From: UPXZ01 sp047973025
Lineage (GTDB): Bacteria; Bacteroidota; Bacteroidia; Bacteroidales; Paludibacteraceae
Assembly (NCBI GenBank): GCA_047973025.1
Contig: JBKEBE010000024.1
Coordinates: 1-47,248 of the forward strand
Length of the DNA stretch: 47,248 bases
Direction: 5' to 3'
Made by a program: the position numbers and the translations under genes
The notes under the pieces: model-generated
Told to the model about the DNA's origin: nothing
Seen by the model: the letters and a program-made list of their open reading frames with translations, nothing else
Database searches by the model: none
In this document: positions 5,505 through 13,951 of the stretch, piece after piece
Layout: each line of letters begins with the position of its first letter
Numbering within the stretch: position 1 is the first letter of the stretch

Positions 5505-6575
5505 ATGGATTTTTCGGATAACAGGTTTCAATTTTTACCCGGAGAGCACAAAGGTAAACGTGTTATTTGGGTACGGTTTGAGCGAAATCAGGAAATGATC
5601 GCGTTCTTGCGTTCACAAACAAAAGCCTACTGGTCTGCCGGGCAAAAATCGTGGTATGTAACCGACAACCGCTTTTACAGGGCATTGTTTCAACTGGAAC
5701 CGACAATCGTAGGAAAAGAAGTGTTGCGAAGAATTCAAATCGTGAATTTACCGGCGTTCGATCGATTTCAGGAACAGATAAAACTCAAAGGGTATAGTGA
5801 AAATACGCTACGAACCTATTCATTGGAATTTGCACAGTTACTATACGTTCTGAAATCTTACAACGTAGATCAATTGACCCCCGATCGGTTACGCGCCTAT
5901 TTTCTCTACTGCCACCGTACCCTGAAACTTTCGGAAAGTGAAATTCACGGTCGCATCAATGCCGTGAAATTTTATTTTGAACAAGTATTGCATCGTCCCA
6001 AAATGTTTATCGACATTCCCCGCCCCAAAAGAAAACTTCAGCTGCCAAAGATGTTGAGTCAAAATGAGATACAAAAAATAATCGCGGTAACCAAAAATCC
6101 CAAACACCGTCTCGTTCTTCAATTATGCTACGGAATGGGGTTGCGTGTGAGTGAAGTAGTAGCCCTGAAGGTTACGGACATAGATAGTAGCAGCATGTTG
6201 GTGCGCGTAGAACAGGCGAAAGGAAAAAAGGACCGCTTAGTTGTATTGCCTGCCTCTGTTTTGGAAGAATTGCGAGCATATTACCGGCAATACCGTCCCC
6301 AAAAGTATCTTTTTGAGGGACAGTTTGGAGGAGCATATTCTTTACGAAGTGCGCAGGCAGTTTTTAAGACGGCTATGCAAAAAGCAGGTATCAAGAAACA
6401 AATTGGAATACATGGTCTACGACACAGCTACGCCACCCATCTATTGGAAATGGGGACGGATATGCGTTTTATTCAAGAACTACTTGGACACAGCTCCATA
6501 AAAACCACACAAATATATACACACGTTACCGACGTATCCAAGTCCAATATAAAGAGTCCGCTTGATTCGATTTAA
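5505..6575 (+). CDS. Tyrosine recombinase, probable cassette integrase
   Basis: 356 residues. An N-terminal extra domain (about 1-65, with HKGKRVIWVRF and YWSAGQKSWYV) is common in Bacteroidota integrases. A SAM-like core-binding domain (about 80-165) and the catalytic domain (about 180-350) follow. All active-site residues are visible: R214 in GLRVSEV, K239, H303 and R306 in HGLRH, H329 in GHSS, nucleophile Y338. The C-terminus KSPLD resembles integron integrases (RSPLD), but the roughly 30-residue insertion before HxLRH that marks IntI is absent. The gene faces away from the array with its promoter in the shared gap, the classical integron layout. It could instead be an unrelated XerC/D-like or phage-type integrase. 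Its role in moving these cassettes is inferred. Confidence 0.9.
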   Translation: MDFSDNRFQFLPGEHKGKRVIWVRFERNQEMIAFLRSQTKAYWSAGQKSWYVTDNRFYRALFQLEPTIVGKEVLRRIQIVNLPAFDRFQEQIKLKGYSENTLRTYSLEFAQLLYVLKSYNVDQLTPDRLRAYFLYCHRTLKLSESEIHGRINAVKFYFEQVLHRPKMFIDIPRPKRKLQLPKMLSQNEIQKIIAVTKNPKHRLVLQLCYGMGLRVSEVVALKVTDIDSSSMLVRVEQAKGKKDRLVVLPASVLEELRAYYRQYRPQKYLFEGQFGGAYSLRSAQAVFKTAMQKAGIKKQIGIHGLRHSYATHLLEMGTDMRFIQELLGHSSIKTTQIYTHVTDVSKSNIKSPLDSI

Positions 6576-7005
6576 TCGCTTTATCCTTTTAATTTTCTTA
6601 TGCTCACACGCATGTTTTTTTGACAATCGTTGAAATGGTATCAGCCATTAAACGTCGATAACGATTATTTTCAGGCGATTAACACGTTTGCGCTTCTTAT
6701 CGGACTTCGCATTCTCAACAAAAGCGCTTACCGGTATCACGAGAAAATTCCTACTGAGTAGCTATCCAACGAATCACTCAATGAATATCTGGACAAATAG
6801 CATTGGAAAAACGGATACGCAAGAAAACAACTATCCGCGTCAAGAGGATCGGGGAAAGGCAAAACGGTGTGTTTCACATGGAATTGTACGGTGTGAAACC
6901 TGTTTTTTAAAGCAAAATATGTACAATTTGTTTTGAAATTTTGTGTTTTTTGTTTTTTCGATTATATAAATACGTGTTTTTTCAAAAAAATAATCGTTAT
7001 ACCTA
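6576..7005. other. Intergenic region with possible decayed coding remnant
   Basis: No intact gene. A weak hairpin with a T-run (ATGC...GCAT at 6600-6613) could end the recombinase transcript. From about 6674 to 6892 one plus-strand frame looks protein-like (INTFALLIGLRILNKS, then LSNESLNEYLDK, then HWKNGYARKQL) but is broken by two stop codons. I cannot name a parent gene. Confidence 0.35.
6871..6908 (+). terminator. Rho-independent terminator candidate
   Basis: GTTTCACA (6871-6878) pairs exactly with TGTGAAAC (6892-6899) around a 13-nt loop and is followed by CTGTTTTTT. It would insulate the ribosomal promoter at 7006 from upstream transcription. Confidence 0.6.
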
Positions 7006-7035
7006 TTGCCAAAAGAAAAAAAGTTTGTACCTTTG
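7006..7035 (+). promoter_or_regulatory. Promoter of the ribosomal superoperon
   Basis: TTG (7006-7008), exactly 19 bp, then TACCTTTG (7028-7035): an excellent match to the Bacteroidota housekeeping promoter. Transcription would start about 7042, giving rpsL a 60-nt leader. Confidence 0.85.
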
Positions 7036-7101
7036 CAACCCATTTTGGAGAAAATCTAAATGGATAATTCATAACTATTTATTAAAAAAGCAAGAAAAGA
7101 A

Positions 7102-7506
7102 ATGCCTACAATTCAACAATTAGTTAGAAAGGGGAGAGAAGTGCTTGTAGAAAAAAGTAAATCTCCGGCTTTGGATTCATGTCCACAGCGTCGCGGAGTT
7201 TGCGTTCGTGTTTACACCACTACTCCGAAGAAACCGAATTCTGCTATGCGTAAAGTGGCTCGTGTACGTTTAACCAACCAAAAGGAGGTAAATGCTTACA
7301 TTCCGGGCGAAGGACACAACCTGCAAGAACACTCCATTGTGATGGTGCGTGGCGGTCGTGTGAAAGACCTTCCGGGTGTGCGTTACCACGTAGTTCGCGG
7401 TACATTGGATACTGCGGGGGTAAACGGACGTACACAACGTCGCTCAAAATACGGTGCCAAACGACCAAAACCGGGACAAGCCGCCGCAGCAGCTAAGAAG
7501 AAATAA
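7102..7506 (+). CDS. rpsL: 30S ribosomal protein S12
   Basis: 134 residues, full length. S12 sits in the decoding centre and monitors codon-anticodon pairing. The hallmark TPKKPNSA is at 41-48, with the lysines of the streptomycin-sensitive form, and the second conserved loop GGRVKDLPGVRYH is at 84-96. The tail is a basic Ala/Lys run. ATG is the first start after the promoter. First gene of the str operon (rpsL, rpsG, fusA); no tuf follows in this lineage. Confidence 0.98.
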   Translation: MPTIQQLVRKGREVLVEKSKSPALDSCPQRRGVCVRVYTTTPKKPNSAMRKVARVRLTNQKEVNAYIPGEGHNLQEHSIVMVRGGRVKDLPGVRYHVVRGTLDTAGVNGRTQRRSKYGAKRPKPGQAAAAAKKK

Positions 7507-7510
7507 TCTT

Positions 7511-7586
7511 CGGATCACAGCAGTTTTTAGATCCGGAAGGATCTTTCTAACAAAAAAACAAAAAAATCAAGTTTTAACACAACTTG
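7511..7586 (+). promoter_or_regulatory. Paired hairpins between rpsL and rpsG
   Basis: Two exact stems in the 182-bp gap: CGGATC (7511-7516) with GATCCG (7530-7535), and CAAGTT (7568-7573) with AACTTG (7581-7586). In E. coli S7 represses its own synthesis by binding this gap; a similar role here is only a guess. No T-run terminates the structure. Confidence 0.4.
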
Positions 7587-7688
7587 TTTGAGTTTTAAGG
7601 TAGCAGTTGAAGGTTGAGTAAATGCATCGGAGGACGCGTTGAAGAAGCTACAAGCAACCAAAAAAACAAAAACGGAAATTTTACAAAA

Positions 7689-8165
7689 ATGAGAAAGACA
7701 AAACCAAAAAAAAGGATCATTTTGCCCGATCCGGTCTTTAATGAATCAATGGTAACCAAATTTGTTAACCATTTGATGTTTGATGGTAAAAAATCAATCG
7801 CTTTCAGTATTTTTTATGATTCGTTGGATGTGGTAAAAACCAAATTGCCCAACGAAGAAAAAGCCCCCCTTGACATTTGGAAGAAAGCGCTCGAAAATAT
7901 TACTCCGTTAGTGGAGGTAAAATCTCGCCGTGTCGGAGGTGCCACTTTCCAAGTTCCCACCGAGATTCGTCCGGACAGGAAAGAATCTATTTCAATGAAA
8001 AATCTTATTCAATACGCGCGTAAACGCGGCGGACGTTCGATGGCCGATAAATTGGCCGCCGAGATTATTGACGCGTTCAATAGTCAGGGCGGAGCTTTCA
8101 AGCGTAAAGAAGATATGCACCGCATGGCGGAAGCCAACCGCGCGTTTGCTCACTTCAGATTTTAA
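7689..8165 (+). CDS. rpsG: 30S ribosomal protein S7
   Basis: 158 residues, start MRKTKPKKR at 7689. S7 nucleates assembly of the 30S head and touches E-site tRNA. The order of conserved blocks is normal: LPDPVFNES, VNHLMFDGKKSIA, then RRVGGATFQVPTE and GGRSMADKLAAEI. An upstream in-frame extension beginning at 7614 has no homology to S7 and is excluded. The gap before it, unusually long for this operon, holds two hairpins. fusA follows after 41 bp. Confidence 0.98.
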   Translation: MRKTKPKKRIILPDPVFNESMVTKFVNHLMFDGKKSIAFSIFYDSLDVVKTKLPNEEKAPLDIWKKALENITPLVEVKSRRVGGATFQVPTEIRPDRKESISMKNLIQYARKRGGRSMADKLAAEIIDAFNSQGGAFKRKEDMHRMAEANRAFAHFRF

Positions 8166-8206
8166 TTGAATAAATATAGATATATTAGTTATTAAGGTTA
8201 TATTAA

Positions 8207-10324
8207 ATGGCAAAAGCAAACTTACAGTACAACAGAAATATCGGTATCATGGCACACATTGATGCCGGTAAAACTACGACATCGGAGCGTATCCTTTTTT
8301 ACACGGGATTAACCCATAAAATCGGTGAAGTACACGACGGCGCAGCTACAATGGACTGGATGGCGCAGGAGCAAGAACGTGGTATCACGATTACTTCCGC
8401 TGCTACAACCACATTCTGGAACTACAAAGACAATAAATACAAAATCAATCTGATTGACACTCCGGGACACGTTGACTTTACCGTAGAGGTAGAACGATCG
8501 CTTCGCATCTTGGACGGAGCCGTTGCCGCCTTTTGTGCCGTCGGTGGTGTTGAACCCCAGTCAGAAACAGTTTGGCGTCAAGCCGACAAATACAACGTAC
8601 CCCGTATCGGATATGTGAATAAAATGGACCGTTCGGGAGCAGACTTCTTTGAAGTGGTTCGTCAAGTGAAAGATTTATTGGGAGCTACTCCATGCCCGAT
8701 TCAAATTCCTATCGGAGCAGAAGAAAAATTCAAAGGGGTGGTGGACTTAATCAAGATGAAAGCCATTGTTTGGAATGATGAAACGATGGGTGCCCAATAC
8801 GAAGTAGAAGAAATTCCGGCTGATTTGTTGAGTGAAGCGCAAGAGTGGAGAGAAAAAATGCTCGAAGCCTGTGCCGAGTTTGATGACGTAGTAATGGAAA
8901 AATACTTCGACGATCCGGATTCTTTGACAGAAGAAGAAATAAAACACGCTATCCGCAAAGGAACGCTTGAAATGAAGATTAATCCGATGATTTGCGGTTC
9001 ATCGTTCAAAAATAAAGGTGTGCAAACCATGCTCGATGCAGTTTGTGAATTTCTACCCAGTCCGCTGGATACACCCGAAATCGTAGGGACAGACCCGCGA
9101 AATCCCGAAAAAGAAATCGTTCGTCATCCGGAAGAGTCAGAACCCCTCACTGCATTAGCGTTCAAGATTGCAACAGACCCTTATGTCGGACGTTTATGTT
9201 TTTTCAGAGTTTATTCAGGTAAATTAGATGCCGGTTCATACGTTTACAATACCCGTTCCGAAAAGAAAGAGCGTATTTCGCGTATTTTCCAAATGCACTC
9301 CAATAAGCAAAATCCGGTTGAAAGTATTAGTGCAGGAGATATAGGCGCGGGTGTTGGGTTCAAAGATATTCGCACCGGAGATACTCTCTGTGACGAATCT
9401 CATCCGATTACACTTGAATCTATGGACTTTCCGGATCCTGTGATCGGTATCTCGGTAGAACCAAAAACGCAAAAAGACCTTGACAAACTGGGTATGGGAT
9501 TGGCTAAATTAGCTGAAGAAGATCCTACGTTTACGGTTAAAACGGACGAAAATTCCGGACAAACGGTCATCAGCGGTATGGGAGAACTTCACTTGGAAAT
9601 CATCATTGACCGCTTAAAACGCGAATTCAAAGTAGAATGTAACCAAGGACGTCCGCAGGTAGCATACAAAGAAGCCATTACCAAACCGGTAGAAATACGA
9701 GAAGTGTATAAAAAACAATCCGGTGGTCGCGGTAAATTTGCAGATATCATCGTGAAAGTAGAGCCGGTTGATAAAGATTTTGAAGGAGCTTTACAATTTG
9801 TAGATATTGTAAAGGGCGGGAATATCCCTAAGGAATTTATCCCGTCAGTACAAAAAGGATTTCAAGCGGCTATGAAGAACGGTGTATTAGCCGGTTTCTC
9901 TATGGATACCCTGAAAGTTACCTTGATCGACGGATCTTTTCACGCAGTGGACTCAGACCAATTGTCGTTTGAAATCTGTGCCCAATTAGCCTATAAAAAC
10001 GCTTGCGCGAAAGCGAAACCGGTGCTGATGGAACCGATTATGAAAATAGAAGTAGTAACGCCCGAAGAAAGCATGGGAGACGTAATCGGCGACCTGAACA
10101 AACGTCGCGGACAAGTTGAAGGAATGGATTCAAGCCGTACTGGTGCGAGAGTTGTCAAAGCCAAAGTGCCTTTGGCAGAAATGTTTGGATACGTTACCGC
10201 ATTGCGTACCATCACGTCCGGACGCGCTACTTCATCCATGGAGTTCTCGCACTATGCCGAAGTTTCGTCAGCTATTGCCAAACAAGTGGTAACCGAAGCC
10301 GGTGGAAAAACCGAATTGTTGTAA
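8207..10324 (+). CDS. fusA: Elongation factor G
   Basis: 705 residues, the usual length for EF-G, the GTPase that drives translocation on the ribosome. G1 motif AHIDAGKT at 16-23, then RGITITSAATT (switch I region), DTPGHVD (G3) and NKMD (G4). Domains II to V follow, with GMGELHLEIIIDRLKREF in domain III and the final segment ending VVTEAGGKTELL. It closes the str operon; a hairpin separates it from rpsJ. Confidence 0.98.
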   Translation: MAKANLQYNRNIGIMAHIDAGKTTTSERILFYTGLTHKIGEVHDGAATMDWMAQEQERGITITSAATTTFWNYKDNKYKINLIDTPGHVDFTVEVERSLRILDGAVAAFCAVGGVEPQSETVWRQADKYNVPRIGYVNKMDRSGADFFEVVRQVKDLLGATPCPIQIPIGAEEKFKGVVDLIKMKAIVWNDETMGAQYEVEEIPADLLSEAQEWREKMLEACAEFDDVVMEKYFDDPDSLTEEEIKHAIRKGTLEMKINPMICGSSFKNKGVQTMLDAVCEFLPSPLDTPEIVGTDPRNPEKEIVRHPEESEPLTALAFKIATDPYVGRLCFFRVYSGKLDAGSYVYNTRSEKKERISRIFQMHSNKQNPVESISAGDIGAGVGFKDIRTGDTLCDESHPITLESMDFPDPVIGISVEPKTQKDLDKLGMGLAKLAEEDPTFTVKTDENSGQTVISGMGELHLEIIIDRLKREFKVECNQGRPQVAYKEAITKPVEIREVYKKQSGGRGKFADIIVKVEPVDKDFEGALQFVDIVKGGNIPKEFIPSVQKGFQAAMKNGVLAGFSMDTLKVTLIDGSFHAVDSDQLSFEICAQLAYKNACAKAKPVLMEPIMKIEVVTPEESMGDVIGDLNKRRGQVEGMDSSRTGARVVKAKVPLAEMFGYVTALRTITSGRATSSMEFSHYAEVSSAIAKQVVTEAGGKTELL

Positions 10325-10333
10325 AAAATAGTA

Positions 10334-10363
10334 TCTCGTTTAGCGAATGACTCTTAAACGAGA
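10334..10363 (+). promoter_or_regulatory. Hairpin between fusA and rpsJ
   Basis: TCTCGTTTA (10334-10342) and TTAAACGAGA (10354-10363) form an exact stem of about 8-9 bp. It is followed by AAAAAC rather than a T-run, so it is more likely an RNA-processing or mRNA-stabilising hairpin, or a weak attenuator between the str and S10 parts, than a full terminator. Confidence 0.5.
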
Positions 10364-10398
10364 AAAACTTTATATTAAAATAATTTATAAAAAAGACA

Positions 10399-10704
10399 AT
10401 GAGTCAAAAAATCAGAATCAAACTAAAATCGTATGACCACAATTTGGTGGACAAATCCGCCGAGAAAATTGTGAAAACCGTAAAATCAACCGGTGCCGCC
10501 GTAAGTGGACCCATTCCACTGCCAACCCACAAACGTGTTTTCACGGTAAACCGTTCAACTTTCGTGAATAAAAAGTCACGTGAACAATTTGAACTTTCAT
10601 CTTACAAACGTCTTATCGACATTTACAGCTCAACCAGCCAAACCGTTGATGCGTTAATGAAACTGGAGTTACCCAGTGGAGTTGAAGTTGAGATTAAAGT
10701 ATAA
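10399..10704 (+). CDS. rpsJ: 30S ribosomal protein S10
   Basis: 101 residues, normal length. S10 is part of the 30S head and also the NusE antitermination factor, joining NusB and NusG on nascent RNA. Conserved stretches seen: IRIKLKSYDHNLVDKSAEKI at the start, GPIPLPTHKRVFTVNRS in the loop that enters the ribosome, and REQFELSSYKRLIDI. First gene of the S10 operon. Confidence 0.98.
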   Translation: MSQKIRIKLKSYDHNLVDKSAEKIVKTVKSTGAAVSGPIPLPTHKRVFTVNRSTFVNKKSREQFELSSYKRLIDIYSSTSQTVDALMKLELPSGVEVEIKV

Positions 10705-10733
10705 TTTAAAATAAATTTATAAACAAAGCCGAT

Positions 10734-10748
10734 CCCCCTCATTTGGGG
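10734..10748 (+). promoter_or_regulatory. C/G hairpin in the rplC leader
   Basis: CCCC (10735-10738) and GGGG (10745-10748) face each other across a 6-nt loop, 22 bp before the rplC start. It is the only strongly GC-rich element in an otherwise AT-rich gap. Possible translational control of L3; no proof. Confidence 0.35.
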
Positions 10749-10769
10749 TTAAGGGTAAAAACAATTGAA

Positions 10770-11390
10770 ATGCCGGGATTATTAGGAAAAAAAATCGGAA
10801 TGACATCCGTTTTCAGTGCCGATGGGAAGAATATGCCATGCACTGTTATCGAAACAGGTCCTTGTGTCGTTACTCAGATTAAAACAGTTGAAAAAGATGG
10901 TTACGAAGCTATACAGTTTGGATTTCTGCCTAAAACAGAAAAACACACTACCAAAGCCCAAGCCGGACACTTCAAAGTTGCCGGAGTAACTCCACAACGC
11001 CACTTGGTAGAGTTCAAAGGAGCAAAACGAGAGTTCCAGTTGGGTGAAGTCGTTACCGTTGACAATATGTTTCAAGAAGACATCTACGTTGACGTAGTCG
11101 GAACTTCAAAAGGAAAAGGGCACCAAGGGGTAGTAAAGCGACACGGATTTGCCGGAGTGGGTGATAAAACGCACGGACAGCACAACCGACTACGCGCACC
11201 GGGTTCGCTTGGAGCATCTTCATGGCCATCTCGCGTAATGAAAGGCATGCGCATGGGTGGACGTACCGGTGGCGAAAGAGTTACTATGCAAAACTTACAA
11301 GTATTAAAAGTGATTCCGGAACAAAACTTATTAGTAGTAAAAGGTTCTGTTCCCGGAGCAAAAGGTTCAATCGTAATCATCTACAAATAA
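10770..11390 (+). CDS. rplC: 50S ribosomal protein L3
   Basis: 206 residues from MPGLLGKKIGMTSVF at 10770; the in-frame extension from 10743 covers the leader hairpin and is rejected. L3 binds near the 3' end of 23S rRNA and its long loop (GFAGVGDKTHGQHNRLRAPG, with the glutamine methylated in many bacteria) reaches the peptidyl-transferase centre. The rest, including MRMGGRTGGERVT, is typical. rplD begins 3 bp after its stop. Confidence 0.97.
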   Translation: MPGLLGKKIGMTSVFSADGKNMPCTVIETGPCVVTQIKTVEKDGYEAIQFGFLPKTEKHTTKAQAGHFKVAGVTPQRHLVEFKGAKREFQLGEVVTVDNMFQEDIYVDVVGTSKGKGHQGVVKRHGFAGVGDKTHGQHNRLRAPGSLGASSWPSRVMKGMRMGGRTGGERVTMQNLQVLKVIPEQNLLVVKGSVPGAKGSIVIIYK

Positions 11391-11393
11391 ATC

Positions 11394-12023
11394 ATGGAAC
11401 TTAATATTTTAGACATTCAAGGAAAAGAAACCGGAAAGAAAGTGTCGTTAGACGATACAATCTTCGGTGTTGAGCCAAATGACCATGCTATTTATTTAGA
11501 TGTAAAACAGTATTTGGCAAATCGTCGTCAAGGAACTCACAAAACCAAAGGCAGAAGTGAAGTTGCCGGTAGTACCCGTAAACTTGGACGACAAAAAGGA
11601 AGTGGTGGTGCTCGTCCGGGCGATATTAAATCCCCCGTGCGTGTTGGTGGTGGACGTATTTTTGGTCCGGTGCCACGCGACTACAGCTTCAAATTGAATA
11701 AAAAAGTAAAGCAACTTGCCCGCAAATCGGCACTATCCTACAAAGCTAAAGACAATGCGATCGCGGTTGTTAATGAACTTAATTTTGAAGCACCGAAGAC
11801 GAAAGATTTCGTAGCGATGACAAAAAATTTACAAGTTGCTGACAAAAAGGCACTTTTCGTTTTGTTAAATGGAAATAAAAACGTATATTTGTCGGCTCGA
11901 AATTTAGAGCGGACGAAAGTTATAACTCTTTCAGAGCTAAATACATACTCAATTATGAATGCAAGCAATTTGATTTTTACAGAAGAATCGGTTGCCGCGT
12001 TAGAACAAATATTTAAAGCATAA
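11394..12023 (+). CDS. rplD: 50S ribosomal protein L4
   Basis: 209 residues. L4 lines the upper peptide exit tunnel; the loop KLGRQKGSGGARPGDIKSP (about 63-81) is the tunnel tip. In E. coli L4 also represses the S10 operon by attenuation and mRNA binding; nothing in the sequence shows that here. Start MELNILDIQGKETG sits 3 bp behind rplC, suggesting translational coupling. Confidence 0.97.
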   Translation: MELNILDIQGKETGKKVSLDDTIFGVEPNDHAIYLDVKQYLANRRQGTHKTKGRSEVAGSTRKLGRQKGSGGARPGDIKSPVRVGGGRIFGPVPRDYSFKLNKKVKQLARKSALSYKAKDNAIAVVNELNFEAPKTKDFVAMTKNLQVADKKALFVLLNGNKNVYLSARNLERTKVITLSELNTYSIMNASNLIFTEESVAALEQIFKA

Positions 12024-12036
12024 GGAAGTTTAGACC

Positions 12037-12327
12037 ATGTCAATAATAATTAAACCAATCATTACTGAGAAAATGTCTCAACTAGGCGAAAAGCTCAACC
12101 GTTATGGCTTTAGAGTGGATAAAACCGCGAATAAGATTGAGATAAAAAAAGCAGTAGAACAAATGTACAGCGTAACCGTAACCGATGTGAACACAATGGT
12201 TGTAGCCCCTAAGCAAAGAGTGCGCTATACCAAAAGCGGATACACCAAAGGAGCTACTAATGCTTACAAAAAAGCAATTGTTACGCTGAAAGAAGGAGAT
12301 GTCATCGATTTTTATAGTAATATTTAA
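12037..12327 (+). CDS. rplW: 50S ribosomal protein L23
   Basis: 96 residues. L23 sits at the exit of the peptide tunnel and is the docking site for trigger factor and SRP. Opening IIKPIITEKMSQLGEKLNRY is standard; the conserved internal part VEQMYSVTVTDVNTMVVAPK and the loop RVRYTKSGYTKG follow. 13 bp behind rplD. Confidence 0.97.
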   Translation: MSIIIKPIITEKMSQLGEKLNRYGFRVDKTANKIEIKKAVEQMYSVTVTDVNTMVVAPKQRVRYTKSGYTKGATNAYKKAIVTLKEGDVIDFYSNI

Positions 12328-12371
12328 GTCGAATCTGCAAATCGTAAATTTATAAAATTAGAAACATATAA

Positions 12372-13199
12372 ATGGCTGTACGTAAATTAAAGCCCACAAC
12401 ACCGGGGCAGAGACACAAGATTATTGGTACATTTGACACAATTACGGCAAGTGCACCAGAGAAATCTCTTGTAAACGGTGCTAACAAAAAAAGCGGTGGT
12501 CGCAACAATCAAGGTAAGATGACCATGCGCTATCTTGGAGGCGGACACAAGAGAAAATACAGAGTAATTGACTTTAAACGTAACAAAGACGGTGTGCCGG
12601 CTACAGTTAAAGCTATCGAATACGATCCGAATCGCTCTGCTCGTATCGCGTTGCTGTATTATGCTGATGGCGAAAAACGGTATATACTTGCTCCAAACGG
12701 TCTGCAAGTAGGTCAAGTAATTTTGTCAGGCTCGGAAGCCGCGCCCGAAGTAGGGAATGCGCTGCTCTTGCAAAATATCCCGCTTGGTACCGTAATACAC
12801 AATATTGAACTGCATCCCGGTCAAGGAGCATCTATTGCTCGTTCGGCAGGGACATTCGCACAACTAACTTCGAGAGAAGATAAGTACGCGTTGATAAAAA
12901 TGCCTTCCGGAGAAATCAGAAAGATTCTCTCTGTTTGCAAAGCAACTATCGGAAGCGTTGGAAACTCTGACCACGCGTTGGAAAGATCCGGTAAAGCCGG
13001 TCGTAATCGTTGGCTCGGACGTCGTCCACGAGTGAGAGGCGTAGCTATGAACCCGGTAGATCACCCGATGGGTGGTGGCGAAGGTCGCGCATCAGGTGGA
13101 CACCCACGTTCTCGCAAAGGTCTATTGGCCAAAGGGTACAGAACACGTGCCCCGAAGAACCAATCAAACCAGTATATTATTGAAAGAAGAAAAAAATAA
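12372..13199 (+). CDS. rplB: 50S ribosomal protein L2
   Basis: 275 residues, normal length. L2 is needed for subunit joining and peptidyl transfer. Start MAVRKLKPTTPGQRHK; the RNA-binding part includes RNNQGKMTMRYLGGGHKRKY, and the C-terminal loop VAMNPVDHPMGGGEGR carries the conserved histidine near the peptidyl-transferase centre. Basic tail ends in RRKK. Confidence 0.98.
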   Translation: MAVRKLKPTTPGQRHKIIGTFDTITASAPEKSLVNGANKKSGGRNNQGKMTMRYLGGGHKRKYRVIDFKRNKDGVPATVKAIEYDPNRSARIALLYYADGEKRYILAPNGLQVGQVILSGSEAAPEVGNALLLQNIPLGTVIHNIELHPGQGASIARSAGTFAQLTSREDKYALIKMPSGEIRKILSVCKATIGSVGNSDHALERSGKAGRNRWLGRRPRVRGVAMNPVDHPMGGGEGRASGGHPRSRKGLLAKGYRTRAPKNQSNQYIIERRKK

Positions 13200-13221
13200 T
13201 TAGAAAAACTAAGTAAATAAT

Positions 13222-13488
13222 ATGAGCCGTTCGTTAAAAAAAGGACCATTTATCAGTCTAAAACTAGAGAAAAAAGTGCTGACGATGAATGAAAGCGGAA
13301 AAAAATCCGTCGTAAAAACATGGTCTCGCGCAACAATGATCTCGCCTGATTTCGTAGGTCACACAATCGCAGTTCACAATGGAAATAAATTTATCCCCGT
13401 ATATATTACAGAAAATATGGTAGGTCACAAATTGGGAGAATTTGCACCTACACGTATCTTCCGCGGACACGGTGGTAAGAAAAAATAA
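13222..13488 (+). CDS. rpsS: 30S ribosomal protein S19
   Basis: 88 residues. S19 forms the head of the 30S with S13 and contacts A-site tRNA and bridge B1a. MSRSLKKGPFISLKLEKKV at the start, then RATMISPDFVGHTIAVHNG and MVGHKLGEFAPTRIFRGHGG are the family hallmarks. 22 bp downstream of rplB. Confidence 0.98.
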   Translation: MSRSLKKGPFISLKLEKKVLTMNESGKKSVVKTWSRATMISPDFVGHTIAVHNGNKFIPVYITENMVGHKLGEFAPTRIFRGHGGKKK

Positions 13489-13535
13489 TCCATTGAAAAG
13501 TTTAAAGTAAGAAAAAAGTAAAAAATTTCGATACA

Positions 13536-13946
13536 ATGGGTCAAAGAAAAAGAATATCAGCCGATGCCAGAAAAGAAGCCAATAAAACACTTTATTTCGC
13601 TAAGCTTAACAACGTTCCCACATCACCACGCAAAATGCGATTGGTAGCGGATATGATTCGCGGAATGGAAGTTAACAAAGCGTTGAGCGTTTTGAAATTT
13701 TCAAACAAAGAAGCATCAGTGAGAATGGAAAAATTGCTAAAATCCGCCATTGCCAATTGGGAATTAAAAACCGAAGACAAAGCGGAAAATGCCAATTTAT
13801 ACGTAAGTGAAGTTTACGTAGATTCAGCAACCATGTTGAAACGTCTGCGCACCGCGCCACAAGGACGTGGATACCGCATTCGCAAACGCTCGAATCACGT
13901 TACGCTATACTTAGATTCAAAATTTAATAACGATAACCAAAACTAA
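13536..13946 (+). CDS. rplV: 50S ribosomal protein L22
   Basis: 136 residues. L22 reaches into the peptide tunnel with a beta hairpin (RLRTAPQGRGYRIRKRSNHV near the C-terminus), the site of macrolide resistance changes in other bacteria. Core matches: NVPTSPRKMRLVADMIRG and KLLKSAIANW. The N-terminus MGQRKRISADARKEANK is a Bacteroidota-type extension. rpsC begins 5 bp later. Confidence 0.97.
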   Translation: MGQRKRISADARKEANKTLYFAKLNNVPTSPRKMRLVADMIRGMEVNKALSVLKFSNKEASVRMEKLLKSAIANWELKTEDKAENANLYVSEVYVDSATMLKRLRTAPQGRGYRIRKRSNHVTLYLDSKFNNDNQN

Positions 13947-13951
13947 GCAAG

